Source: Saccoglossus kowalevskii
Lineage: Eukaryota; Hemichordata; Enteropneusta; Harrimaniidae
Assembly: GCF_000003605.2 (NCBI RefSeq)
Contig: NW_003153745.1
Coordinates: 261,125 to 325,124, forward strand
Reading direction: 5' to 3'
Length of the DNA stretch: 64,000 nt
Part shown: piece by piece, positions 1 through 11,767 of the stretch
Numbering within the stretch: position 1 is the stretch's first letter
Layout: each line of letters starts with the position of its first letter
Made by a program: the position numbers and the translations under genes
The notes under the pieces: model-generated
Seen by the model: only the letters and a program-made list of their open reading frames with translations
Databases searched by the model: none
Told to the model about the DNA's origin: nothing

Positions 1-3000
1 CAAACTGTGCGCATGCGTCGGGTCGGGGGAGGCAAAATTTCACTTCATGTTATTTATTAAATATGGCAAATAAGTCTTCTAATATAATGATTGTTTACCT
101 GTCGAACCATTGAAATATATCACGAGTAAGGGATGTTATGTTCACTGGGATCAAAGGAACCTCAAACTTTCCCTGTTTCCACCATGCCCCTTCCCGAACA
201 TTGTTTAACTCATAGCGCCCCCAGTGGCGAAAGGCCCAAGGCCAATGAACGAAACAATGTGTAATATATATCGTAAGCGGCGCTGTTGTAATTTCACGGT
301 TCACAGTGCCACCAAAGCGTTCGGAATTGCCGCATCGTATGTGAGTATTGGACAACTTCTACTTTCTTTTTTTCCTTTTCAACTGTACTTTTAAAACATT
401 TACACACAACTGTAAGTTACCGCACATGTTACTCCTGGCGCTCTCGTCGCTCCGTCTTCGATGCCGCGCTAAAACCTTCTTTTTTTAAAGAAAAATTGTC
501 CCATTGGAATACCAAGAGAGTCCGCGGCAACTTCAATAATTCACAGTCGCCTAATTTGCTCAGGTGCGGGAGTGAGTAACATCGCTCCCGGCAATTTTGA
601 ATTCGTGGGACGGGTAAAAGTGATGAAATCTCAGATTGTTAATGACAGTATAGAAGTAGTTTGCGTTTACACTTTACGAAGATAACCACAAACAACATTA
701 CGACCGGGCACAAGTGTTAAAATCCACCACGGGTATTTTACAGGTAGTGGTCTTATTTATTTTGTTCAACATACATATATACAAATGTATATATATTGAT
801 ATATATACTATAACTCCCCGTTATCCGAATCGCTCGATCCCCGCGCTGACTTTATTATACCTACATCCGTGTTGAAATACAGTTGTATTTCTCGTTCATC
901 CATGTGCATATTTTCAAGTGCCGGTTTTACTCGCAAAGGACGCGTATATACCCGTCCACTATTTGAATTCCATGAATACGAAATTTTCAATCGCATATGA
1001 AACCGGTGAACTTAGAGGACGGGTCGACGGCGCTCCATTTTCTGTCGTCTCCCCAAACACCGAAGTATATGTGTTTAACTTTGCTTTCTGATTAACCTAT
1101 CGTTAAATGTCATGCCTTGCCCCCACCCAGTTTATGTACACTGCGGGGAAGTTGTCCGATAGTAATTCACACTACGATGCCCCCATGGGGAGATCTGATT
1201 CGACACCGAACAGTGGATAAATCACAACTGCGCACAAGCTTCGTCGCATCCACGTTCACGTACGCGATTCCGAAGAAGACCTATCCTGTGGTTTTATATG
1301 CGCATGTCTTCCCTGAATCGTTTTATTTTAATTTTTAATCATTTTCGATATATCAGGTGATACCTGTTTAAGATTCGAGAAATGTATAGTACCAGTCAAC
1401 GACGAGTAAAGTTTAGCCAAAAGGCATGAGATGAATTTATTTTTAAAATAAATTTGACTGGTAAATAGATGAGGCGTGCCGTGATGCGAGAATGCCATGG
1501 GTCACTCGGACTCGTGGACTGTTTTCGAAAAAGAATGCGCTTTCAGGGATGATGCAGTTCATCTCCGAATCTTCATCCAACTACAAATAACAGGGAATAT
1601 TTTACGTCGTTTTTTTTAATAAATATATCGCGTGGTTTCCGTTCACGTATAGCGTTTTTTCGGCTAGTCACTATACCATAAACCGCCTACTACAACGGCC
1701 GTGGTACTGGTCCAGTTTAATACGCAAAATGTCTAATACAGATCCGCACGATTGCATTTGGCAATGATCAACGTTCATGGACGCTGTGAACGCATAATGT
1801 TATCGATGAATTCGTAATATATCGATGCACTCATCCATGATGACCAAATCTCGTCTCCAAGTAACACACTCTAGCACCATCGTTTTCACTTTCAAAATTC
1901 CCTAATATAGTACAGTGGTTGGTTGGTTTGAGTACGGTTACGACTACATCAATCCGTATCCATTACAATCTATGCCAATTCGAAATGAACTTTTATATTC
2001 ATAAATAACACCCATTCTCATGTTACAATCAGGCAATATTTCATACAAAATACGATGTCAACTATCGCGGTCACAAATGAGAAGACGATATTATTTTACC
2101 TATACATACAGTATACATACACTATTTGTATATACGGATATCGACTGGCTCCTTTAAACGTTGCAAAGTAAATACAATTGTTGTTACCATACCCACAATT
2201 TGACGCGATCTGTGATTTTTTTTTATTTTCTACTACCCATTATTTTACGATAAATCACTTATATTATTTGTACACCTTGGGACACTCATATATACAGTAT
2301 CCCTCTTGTTCTATATCGATCCTGGTTAAAATATGGTTGTCTTGTCTTCGCTAGTATGAGTTAATTCTGTCCGGCGTGTCGATACTTCTGCGGCGCCTAG
2401 ACCACGCTGGTATGTGTATATACTCAACTGTATTTTTAATAGTAACAAAATAGCTCGGGCGCGTGTTGCATATGAAAGGAATACAGATTTAAAGATCTGT
2501 TATGTCCCGTATTTTGTATAAAAAAATGAAATAAAATTGTTCGATTAATTTGTCCAAAACCTACTCACCGGAGCTTCGACAGTTTTTGTATGTGTGTGGA
2601 TTCTATTTGCAATCGCGTGCTTTTACTCCTTGGGGCGAGCTACAAATTCTAAACATTAAGTTTAATTAAGTATTGCCTAGCCGGGATTTAAAAGATGAGG
2701 GTTTCCTTAACGAAGGCTAGTACCATCCTGAAGTACATTTCGTTGCTGATGTTGAGTGTTTTCTATGCTCATAATTGCCCGTTTGAGAGACGCCGCAAGT
2801 GGTAGTCTTTTTAGATTGGGTTTTCGTGAGTACCTTTTCGATGTAAAAAAGAAAGTCGCCTCCGTGCATACGCAACCAAAGATGGGGACATGGCCTGCTC
2901 GTTAAAGACACAAAGGAAAACAATCTCCACAGACTTGTACACACAGTCATATCGTTTTATTTTTTTGTCTTCCGACGTAAGAATCTGTCGGAAAATCCCT

Positions 3001-6000
3001 GTTAATCACGCTCGCCGACTTCGAGTGCATGTGCGGAGAATCTCAGCTGACGGATTCCCGAAACCTAAGATTGTCTACGAACGTGTTTGAAACAGAAAAT
3101 CCTCTCTCATCATAGCCTATAGATATCCCACTCAAAGTTAGATATTTTTGTATAAAAATGCGCTTTCCCTCTCTCTCTCTCTCTTTATATATATGCTTAC
3201 ATTAAACGGGATTTTTTTTTAATTCGCGAAAGCTCTCGCGAGTAAGATTTCTTGTCATTCAAATAGTTCAAGGTGTGAATGTACACTTCACACCAGTATG
3301 TGAGGTGGGAAAATGGACATTCACAGAGGTGTCAACGTAGGAGACACAGAACAATGAAACAAGATTAGTCGGGATAATACAAGTTTATTACGTCTTTCTT
3401 TAGAGCGACTCATCACCAGTTCTGAACTTCTAATTGCGGGCCTCATTTGTTTCGGCTGAAAAGACTACTAATAATTGCTGTTTGTTTTATCTCGTTCCAA
3501 ACATGACACACTCATTAAGACGGGATTCCTTCCCTGTTGAATGTGTGGATATAGCGCGAGAGGGAGGGGGAAATAGAAAGAGTACACGAGAGAAAATAAA
3601 AAAGCTACTGTTTATTTTGAATTTTATCTTAATGAGTGTGCCTTTCCTGTTCAGACGACTCGGCGAGTGGCTTTTCACTCCAGTGGAGTGTGTGCCTACA
3701 AACCTGAGTGTAAACTCGTCATTCCCATTACACCCATTCCGGTCCGCCTTCTTAGTTTCCCAATTCCAAATTCTCGAAAGAAAGAAAAACGGGAAGACCG
3801 GACCTTGAGGGTGGATTTTTACGCGAAATTCTCTGATTGTGTTCATTTCAACGCCCATCACGTATGTTCAGCCTTTCACGGAGCGTGCATTTAAAAACTA
3901 ATTTAAAACAAACATTGAAAAAAAAGAAACGAATGTAGTGAATATACACGCATATCTCCCGTTTCGTGTTTTGGAAGTTTAATCTACGGGGCGTGTATGT
4001 CACATCCATATCCCCTATGTTCGGGTTGTACAGTGTGCTAAGATTTATTCAGGGCACGCACACAGTCACCTCGCGTTCAGACGCTCACTGAAACCTTTCG
4101 ACGCTCTGGAATATTGCCTTTCTTTGCCCAAGTTAGCTAACACAGAGCGTCAAATAAAAATTCGTGTACAATGTCATACACATATGTTTTTTCGCACTCA
4201 CACGGGCAAGATTGATGACCAACGCAAACATACAATGCAAAGATTTGCACACTCGCAGATCGCAAATAGAAAGACGGCCATGGCACGTATCCAGAGAGCT
4301 GACTATATGTGGCATTACAGAGAGCAAGCATTATAAAGCAGTCTAGGAAATATATCAGTTTTAACCACCACTACCACCCACCCACCTCTTGTTTCAATCC
4401 AAAACAGACAAACAATGGAACCGTTTAAAAGAATTCACACAGTCATTAGAAGACACACACCAAACGGCGACTTCTTAAATATTAAAACAATGGCTTAGCG
4501 CCCCTAATTGACAAAGTCTTCACAGCTTTGTAAACAAAGAAATTAACACTGAATCCGGAAGCCTGATTATAACAACTATATTGTCTACGCCCCTCCCCTT
4601 GTATCACTACCTAGCTTCAACTTGATATCGTAAGTGTCCATTTCGCAACGCCTTCTCAAGCGATTTCCTCGCAGACATATCAGGCGGGCTGTCGCTGCCT
4701 GGGAAACGGACAGTCGAAGCTTCTAGCGCCATCTACGCGTCGCGTGTCAGAGGGCAATGTACATCTAAAGTGATTACAGTTTGTGACTGGTAAGGTTCTG
4801 AGGAGAAAGGGATATTTACCCGTCATATCGCGCGTAACCGAAGCACACTGTCGCGATCGCACGTGTAAGTGGAATTGTTTATTTCGTCGCGCTGTGGTCA
4901 CACGAAGCGATCTCATGTCATTTTCTGGGTTACACAGAGGAGTGGTATACCTATTTTTTCTACCCTACTCATAGAGGCCTTAATTCCCATTTAAATGTTT
5001 GGTGAAGAGCCACTGCAACTTAAACCCCTCACAAAACTGACACACCTTTAAGGCTGCTTTGTTTCCCATTGTTTTCACTAACAACATGCCAAACGAGGCG
5101 ATCAATGAGAATTACCAAATTTTTCAGCAGGGTTGAGAACAAGATTGGCACCCGCTAAGATGTAATATACATATAGTTTTCACCCAATCAACTTTGTCTT
5201 ACGTTCTTGTTTCATTCAAGTGGCGGGCTTTCAAGTTACTATATAGTCGAGTGTCATTCGCGTTCAGGGGCTCAGCTTCCCACCGGAAAACATCGCAAGT
5301 GCTTGTCGAAGTATGGTGTCTGTTCTTGACCCCCATTGGCGGTCGTCGCTACAAAGCTTGGAACTGTACGAGTGTAGACTACAGAGGTATTTGTCGCTTT
5401 TCATTTAGTCATTTTCAACTTTTCTCGCTCCCGTTTTGTCCGGGCTGAATGCCCCAATTCAGAATTTCACACCTCGTCCTTTACAATTGGGCAATTATGT
5501 CTGATTGGGCAGTTTTCCTGGGGCTTTTTCCACAATACCCTTTCCATTGATAGCTATTGTTGGGGGGTAAAACGGAGATGTTTCGCTGAATACAAACGAT
5601 TTGAGAAAAACCGCCTCGATCAGAGTAAAAGTGTGAAATAAAAAAAAAAGAGGGAAAAAAAAGAAAGGGTGAAGAAACGCCCCAACTGTAGAATGATCTG
5701 GCTGGTGTTCATGAAAATTTAATGTAGCCCGAACTGTCAAAGAAGTTGAATCTTTATCCCCAGTAATTGATTCTCGTGTCAAACATGTCACCACGTCGCG
5801 TTCTCCAATCAATAGGCCTCACCATTTACATCAAGCGCTGTGTTTGGTACTTCAGCATGAAGGCCACGCCCACAGATCAGTTAGACTCCTACCATAAGCA
5901 AAAGCATGAGACTATCATAGTAAAACGTAAAAGAGACCGGGTTTTAACGTATCCCAGAATGCAATTGGGGCTGCCAAATATACTCATTACATTGCATTCA

Positions 6001-6119
6001 CGGATACGTACTGCCAGCCCACACACAAGTCTAGCACACACAAAAAGGGGGAAGAACTGAGCTAACATAACAGACGCCTTGATCCGTTCGGCAAACTTAC
6101 CTCAGCTTGCGACCACGTC
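1..6119. other. upstream flank of Nkx2-1, no gene recognised
   Basis: No open frame here resembles a known protein. The longest overlapping frames (about 3.43-3.86 kb, both strands) have no recognisable domain and face each other across an inverted repeat, so I read them as chance. The stretch holds a CT microsatellite followed by TATATA (3172-3197), a 14-bp inverted repeat (3507-3520 and 3627-3640) and an A-rich/purine-rich run (5637-5668). It lies directly 5' of the Nkx2-1 start codon, so the promoter, 5' UTR and proximal enhancers should be here. No TATA box or start site can be assigned with confidence. Confidence 0.6.
3172..3197. repeat. (CT)n microsatellite followed by TA repeats
   Basis: A run of CT dinucleotides passes into TATATATA. 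It is a simple repeat in the upstream flank with no evident function. Confidence 0.85.
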
Positions 6120-8443
6120 ATGTCGCTGAGCCCTAAACAAACCACACCGTTCTCAGTCACAGATATATTGAACACTATGGAAGAGACTTACAAGAAACCC
6201 ATGCTGGAACATAATATTAACACTAACCTATCTATGACTGGTGCCTACAGATCACAACAGGGCCAAGTATCACAGTCGATGCAGCATTCTTCCATGAACG
6301 TACCTCCCGTGAGCTCACCTTACCACATGCACGTACCGCAGTTGTCACACCCGCCGACGATTGGTAACCCTTACTGCAATGGTTCCGTCAACGAGTTGCC
6401 TCACTACAGCGACCATGTACGACCGACATCAGGCAGCTGGTATGGAGGCAACCCCGATCCACGTTTCTCTAGTAAGTATACTCTTAAAATCAAGGATATT
6501 TCCGTGCACTTCACTGCAATGCTTATTAACCGTACAACTACCAGTGTAGCCGCTCGTTCAGCCTACTCAACGCATCCATCTAGTACCCTCTTTCACCCCA
6601 ACCGTCCATGTACGTATCCACCTCTCGTTTCGGTTTCCCTTCTTCAGTCTGAAGCAAAATTTTGCGACTGATAACACCATTTAGGCAATAGATTCGTCAA
6701 AATGGTGAGATGCCCTCAAGTACGTCGTTCTCTCCCTTTTGAAGTGGCGTTGAGAAAAATGGCTGGGGTTGCAGTCAGATAGCGATGTGCGCGCAGTATT
6801 CATTTCGCTTCGTTACGGGAATTCTCCTTGAATATTCCTCGTATATTTACGTTTACTGGATAGTCAAGTGGGGCGCCGGCAAATTAGATCGTTTGCCACT
6901 TCAAAACGAAGACTGGTAATTCATTTTTCGTTCGGGAGAAAAAAAGATAATAAATAAAAGCGGCTAGCGCCTTTTCCGCGATCGACCCATTCCGTTTGAC
7001 AAAGGACGGGGCCCGGAGTTAGAATAGGCGGCCCTTACGGCGTTATGTAGTGTATTACATCGCTGGCAGCAGCGTTCCGTTGACTGGAAATTATCGCATT
7101 TCATATCACAATTTTCAAATACCCCCCCCCCCCGCTCTTCTCGATAGCAAATACAATATACACTCAGGCGAATCCCCTAGTCGGCAATCTAGATATTTTT
7201 TGTTTTGTTTTGTGAAGAATCTGCCCTAACAAAGGTCAGGTCTCGAGGAGGAGCCCCTTGTACAACATGTGTGTGGAGATTCAGTGAGGAATGGCCAACA
7301 AAGTCTCGTTCAAAAAAAATACTATATCGTGGTAAGGGAAAAAAATCAGCGTATACAGGCAATCGAAGGCACAACACGTACGTGCAAAACGTTCAGTTGT
7401 AAACCTTTCCGAGGTAACATGCTGTTATATAGGTAAAACAAAATATTAAGTAAACAAACCCAAGGCTAAGGTAGTGTTTTTTATTTAACACAACACAAAA
7501 ATGTACGGGTGTGGATCGCGTAGATGGTTTTATAGTTTGTAAACGATATTTAAGCAATGTATAACTTCATAGGTGCTGTGACGGCAAAATGTACCCCGTT
7601 ATATACTGTTCTCAGATGCAGTTTTCAGTATTAAATTAACCACCTTTTTGAATCCTTATTCTAGTTTCCCGATTGATGGGCCCATCGTCGATGAACATGA
7701 ACATGAACATGAATATGTCGGCGCTAGGAGATCACAAAATGTTGCCGACTGTTCAGAGGCGGAAGCGAAGAGTGCTATTCTCTCAAGCACAAGTGTATGA
7801 ACTAGAGCGACGATACAAACAACAAAAATATCTATCTGCGCCGGAGAGGGAACATCTGGCGAGTCTGATCAATCTCACGCCAACTCAAGTAAAAATTTGG
7901 TTCCAGAATCACCGTTATAAAACGAAACGTCAAACGAAAGACAGGACCATGCAGGAGCAAAACAACGTTACTCATCAGTCGCCTCGACGCGTTGCCGTGC
8001 CCGTACTTGTGAAGGACGGTAAACCGTGCAGTGGGTCGAGTAACGGTAATGGCAATGGACAGCAGCAGCAATCACAGCAGCAGCAACAACAACAACAACA
8101 ACAACAACCAACGACCCAACAACAGCCGCAGAATATGAGCACAAACTCTACGCTTAGCACTACCGTAAACGCATCTAATACAGCCAATCCCACCAATACC
8201 AGTTCAATACCAGGTATCACAACACCGACACAGCATCATCAACAACAACAACAACAACTTCAACCACCGGCGGCACAGCAACAGCAGCAACAACAACAAC
8301 AGCACCAAACCGGCCCGGACATTACTAGTGTGGTGAACCCATCGCAAATGAACAATCTGAATAATATGAATTCCTACCATAATGGCATGAACAGTAATAA
8401 CATTTCGGCTGCTTCCTTTTTGCTCCAAGGAAGAACCTGGTGA
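6120..8443 (+). CDS. nkx2-1: Nkx2-1 (NK2.1/TTF-1) homeodomain transcription factor, two exons
   Basis: This is a nuclear DNA-binding regulator of the NK-2 class; in deuterostomes the family specifies pharyngeal endoderm/endostyle or thyroid and ventral forebrain. Coding exons are 6120-6471 and 7665-8443 (1131 bp, 376 residues; human NKX2-1 has 371). The intron has a GTAAGT donor and a TTCTAG acceptor and is phase 1; codon 118 (Ile) spans the junction and restores the family's DPRF..ISR.MGP motif. The N-terminal TPFSVTDIL is the conserved TN/eh1-like repressor motif (residues 9-17). The homeodomain covers residues 149-208 (7757-7936), with WFQN at positions 48-51 and Tyr54, the NK-2 hallmark for CAAG sites. 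The NK2-specific domain, [16 protein letters not shown], is at residues 224-239. Glutamine tracts follow at about 250-265, 310-315 and 322-330. The protein ends LLQGRTW; human ends LLYGRTW. The start is chosen because MSLSPK matches the family and has a purine at -3. Odd feature: homeodomain residue 56 is Thr instead of the usual Met. Confidence 0.96.
6472..7664 (+). other. Nkx2-1 intron 1 (phase 1)
   Basis: This 1193-bp intron opens with GTAAGTAT and closes with a T-rich tract and TTCTAG. It interrupts codon 118, upstream of the homeobox, as in other Nkx2-1 genes. It contains a 12-C homopolymer (7122-7133) and otherwise unremarkable sequence. Short open frames at 7.19-7.40 kb on both strands mirror each other and have no family resemblance. 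Confidence 0.9.
8060..8302 (+). repeat. coding CAG/CAA glutamine tracts in Nkx2-1
   Basis: In-frame CAG and CAA codons encode an interrupted tract QQQQSQ(11) from 8060, and later Q6 and Q9 runs between 8240 and 8302. The N/S/T-rich linker between them is low complexity. CAG and CAA are mixed, which would limit replication slippage compared with a pure CAG array. Vertebrate NKX2-1 also has a short Q run in its C-terminal half, but the rich Q/N/S/T composition here looks lineage specific. Confidence 0.9.
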
Positions 8444-8928
8444 GAACGCCACTTCATATGTTGGAACAAAAAAATGACTACTTAAAAAAATAGACCGATA
8501 CACAGCTACATCACATCATCGAGGAATTTGAGAAGGTATCTTCACCATGATGTTCTTTTATTTAATATATAATAACTACAAAAATGTGTGCATTCGACGC
8601 AGGTATACCAAAACACTATGAACGCAATGCTTTGAAAAAAACTGAACCGTACATTATTTTCGCCTGTATGTTGTGGAAAGCACACTTAAACTGGAACCCA
8701 GTGTTCACCGACCGACGTTCGTTGCCATCAAACAGAACTACTACTACTTAAGCCAGAAGCCTTGTTTAGTTTTGGAATACGATGTTCGGGTCGGTTAGTA
8801 TGTCTTCTCTTATAGTATGCGTTAGTGTGAAAGTACATTTTACTATTTGAGACATCTACCAATTACCAGAACACGGGCAAACTGTCTTGTTTATCCACTA
8901 AGTTGGATTGGACTCTATACTTTGTATT

Positions 8929-8985
8929 AATATATTATTATTATTATTATCACTATTACTATTATTATTAATATTATTATTATTT
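8929..8985. repeat. (ATT)n-rich low-complexity tract
   Basis: An imperfect TTA/ATT trinucleotide array with occasional CAC and ACT interruptions. It lies in the likely 3' UTR of Nkx2-1, where it would read as AU-rich RNA. Confidence 0.85.
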
Positions 8986-9344
8986 TCCTGGAGAAAAAAA
9001 TCTAAGAGATCACATACAGGAATATATTGAAACTGAATAGGGAATTTAGTGTGATTCCCTACGTGCCATTTCCCTGTACAAAGCAATATTAGGAAGAGAG
9101 ATTTTTAGAAAGAAAACAAGTTGGATTTTTTTAGTAAGGATATTTTTTAGAGAATCGTGTCGTGTCGTCTGCGTACCAGTGATGTTTGTATATATATATA
9201 TAAAAAAAATAATCTTATTCCATCGTATGAAGTACCAGATTACTACAGAACTACTACATCCAACCATTTTAATGTCGATACAAAACTACAGAAATCCTAC
9301 TACTATTATTGTTGCTTCTGGTGGTAATCTGAACTTTAGAAAAG

Positions 9345-9366
9345 TTTTTTTTTTTTTTTTTTTTTT
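9345..9366. repeat. poly(T) run, 22 bases
   Basis: An uninterrupted T22 homopolymer in the inferred 3' UTR of Nkx2-1. No target-site duplication or 3' element body was recognised, so it is not called a retrotransposon tail. Confidence 0.85.
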
Positions 9367-9975
9367 ATAATGGATAATTTATTTCTTTGAAAGACGCCAT
9401 GGATGTCAATTTCTTTTTCGTTTCGGCGACTTACCGGTGGTGTTGAGTGCTATTTTTTTTTTTTAAAAAGTATCATGTAAGAACAAAATGCTACACCAAC
9501 CGTTTCTATCACATAAAGCAAAACAGTACTGTCACAATTATTTTCGACTGTTTTAACGGATGTCGTACTAGCAAATACATCGGTGCCCTTTTTTTATTTT
9601 ATTTTAATTTCATAAAAAAAAAGATCACCAAAACCTGTGTTTCCTAAAACTACTACTGCTAGCAAACCGATTTTCAATTTTTAATATAACGATGGTTGTC
9701 CTTGTACGTAGGACTGGTAATATAGTGTTGTCCAAATCCTTTATCTATTCTATATATATATATATATATATTTGTGAAATATCATTGCCAAAACAACTGA
9801 TATCGAATATTTGTCAAGATATTCTGTTTGTAATTTCCTTTTATGTTTTTTTTTTTTAAATCCGTTTACAAACTTCAAGTTTGCTTCTTCAGTAATTCCA
9901 TTCACTACGTTGTAAAACGAAGAGAAGACGAGGAGTCAGCATTTCAATGGCAAAAATCTAGATAATAGTATTTTC

Positions 9976-9981
9976 AATAAA
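9976..9981 (+). terminator. candidate polyadenylation signal AATAAA for Nkx2-1
   Basis: This is a canonical AATAAA hexamer about 1.53 kb after the Nkx2-1 stop codon. It follows a long U-rich stretch and is followed by GT/T-rich sequence near 10.03-10.09 kb. It is the most plausible cleavage signal by position; earlier non-canonical hexamers cannot be excluded. Confidence 0.45.
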
Positions 9982-11723
9982 CTGTCACAGCCCGCATAGA
10001 GGTGAAACCCAACACTTGCTTTATCCGCGCCTTCATTTATTTTTGTTGTTTATTTCAATTCCCAGGTAGACGGTAGTTGTGTATATATCACCCACGTAAT
10101 GTGGAGCCCCCCCCCCTCCCCCCAAAAAAAACAGCGCCAAAATTCGGTCGGTAAACATAACCCATCATTTCTCATTTGGTAGATGAATGAGATTCCTGTG
10201 TTGTCCTTTGCAGTAAAATAAGGGATGACAGTTGTGTTTGATTGTTTGGCTAGCCCAATTTGCCAGTGTAAACACGCTCAATTTCCATCCTCGTACTCAA
10301 TATTTATAGTGTAAGTGCACGGTGGAGTGCAGTATCTGAAATACATGGATATCAGCCCAGCAGACAAGATACAGCACTTGTGGTGATAGGTCTGTTTTGG
10401 TGGGCGATCATTCACTCGAGTGTTGTGTAGTGGTTTTCTTATCCACTGCTTGATTATTACACATGACCCATGCCCCTTTAGTAACCAGCCTCGCCAAAAA
10501 ATCGGTATACTTTGAGAAATTATTGCCCTGCAATCGAAAACATATATTTCACGATAATAAAATCATGAGTTATGATTTTATTACTTTCCCCATTCTTGGC
10601 CTTTCGCTCCAGATACTGTTTACGATATTGGTGTCCTTTTGGTAATTTCAAATACATATTTGCAGGACCATGGCAACGACGGTCATATCAGTGTAGATTA
10701 AGCAGTGTGTACACATCTTTTTTTTTGCTGGTTCCCTCTATGTTTGGACCCTGCACTTGCTACCAATTTAAATAAGTTGACAAACTTGTGTGACTAAAAA
10801 CATGGTGGCCCTCCCGCCGGTATATATATATACCTTCTCGACAAACATTGGGGATTTTTCACCGTGGAGCACAACGCCCATTCCCTTATAATCCCTCGCT
10901 AAAATAGTCACCAAGTCAATAATAGATGTGCTTCCCAAAATCGGAATTAATGTTTATTTTACGGGCCTTCTCAGCCGGATTTAATATCTTACCCATTAGT
11001 TTATTTTCTTTCTCTGTCGATAATTGTTACACACAGCCGCGCAGTGATCTGTTTCTTCTCGACTCACTCTCCTGTCATATACGTTCTAGGGCATGTTTTT
11101 ACTGATAATCCCGATCCCATCGGAGCTTTCCGCCGTCGACACGTCTCGAGACCCTCCAAGTCACGTAAAGTCCAACCAGGGTCGCCATAGATTATCGTGA
11201 ACATCACTTTAATAATTCATTCACAGCGTTCCACTGACATGGTTTAAAAAAAATCACAGCACTATCGGCGTGAGTGTAATATTATTATTATTTTTGATAT
11301 AAAAGTACAAGCTTTCCGGAGAACGGGGCAGGATAAATGTCGCTGTAAAGGTGAAATGTATCCGGCATTCGCCGTCATTGGTCGTTTTTCATGAGACACC
11401 AGTCACATCTGTGACGAAGATACTTGATTATACTAACCGATATCCATACCGGAATTCAGACATTTGCTGAAAACAAACATCAGTATCTTGCAAGATAGCC
11501 AAACTTGTAACTTGACTGTGAGATATGCTAGCTTGACACGCTTAATTCTATCTAAACAGACGAGTTGAATTTAATTGACCGTTTTGTCTTAATTTCGTCG
11601 ATGAAATCGGATACATGTCATGAATTGTCAAGAAACCGTCGATCAGAGCTCGCCGGGTTTAGTTTTCGTCTTAATTTCACTTCAACATTCTACTAAACAT
11701 ACATTCTACGATTATTATTGTGC

Positions 11724-11767
11724 ATAATTTATAAACATTATATTTATTATTTATTATATTATTTATA
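11724..11767. repeat. AT-rich tract with overlapping TTTATTATT motifs
   Basis: The sequence is almost pure A/T, with repeated ATTTATTATTTATTAT. It resembles an AU-rich element if transcribed on the plus strand, but lies 1.7 kb past the proposed polyadenylation signal, so it may simply be low-complexity DNA. Confidence 0.6.

Larger units (their letters stand above)
8444..9995 (+). other. probable Nkx2-1 3' UTR
   Basis: Downstream of the TGA the sequence is strongly U-rich on the sense strand. It includes a long ATT/TTA trinucleotide stretch (8929-8985), a T22 run (9345-9366), shorter T runs at about 9453 and 9849, and TA repeats (9750-9770). The first convincing AATAAA polyadenylation hexamer that I noted is at 9976-9981, giving a 3' UTR of roughly 1.5 kb. 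The boundary is inferred; only a transcript read could fix the cleavage site. Confidence 0.5.
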
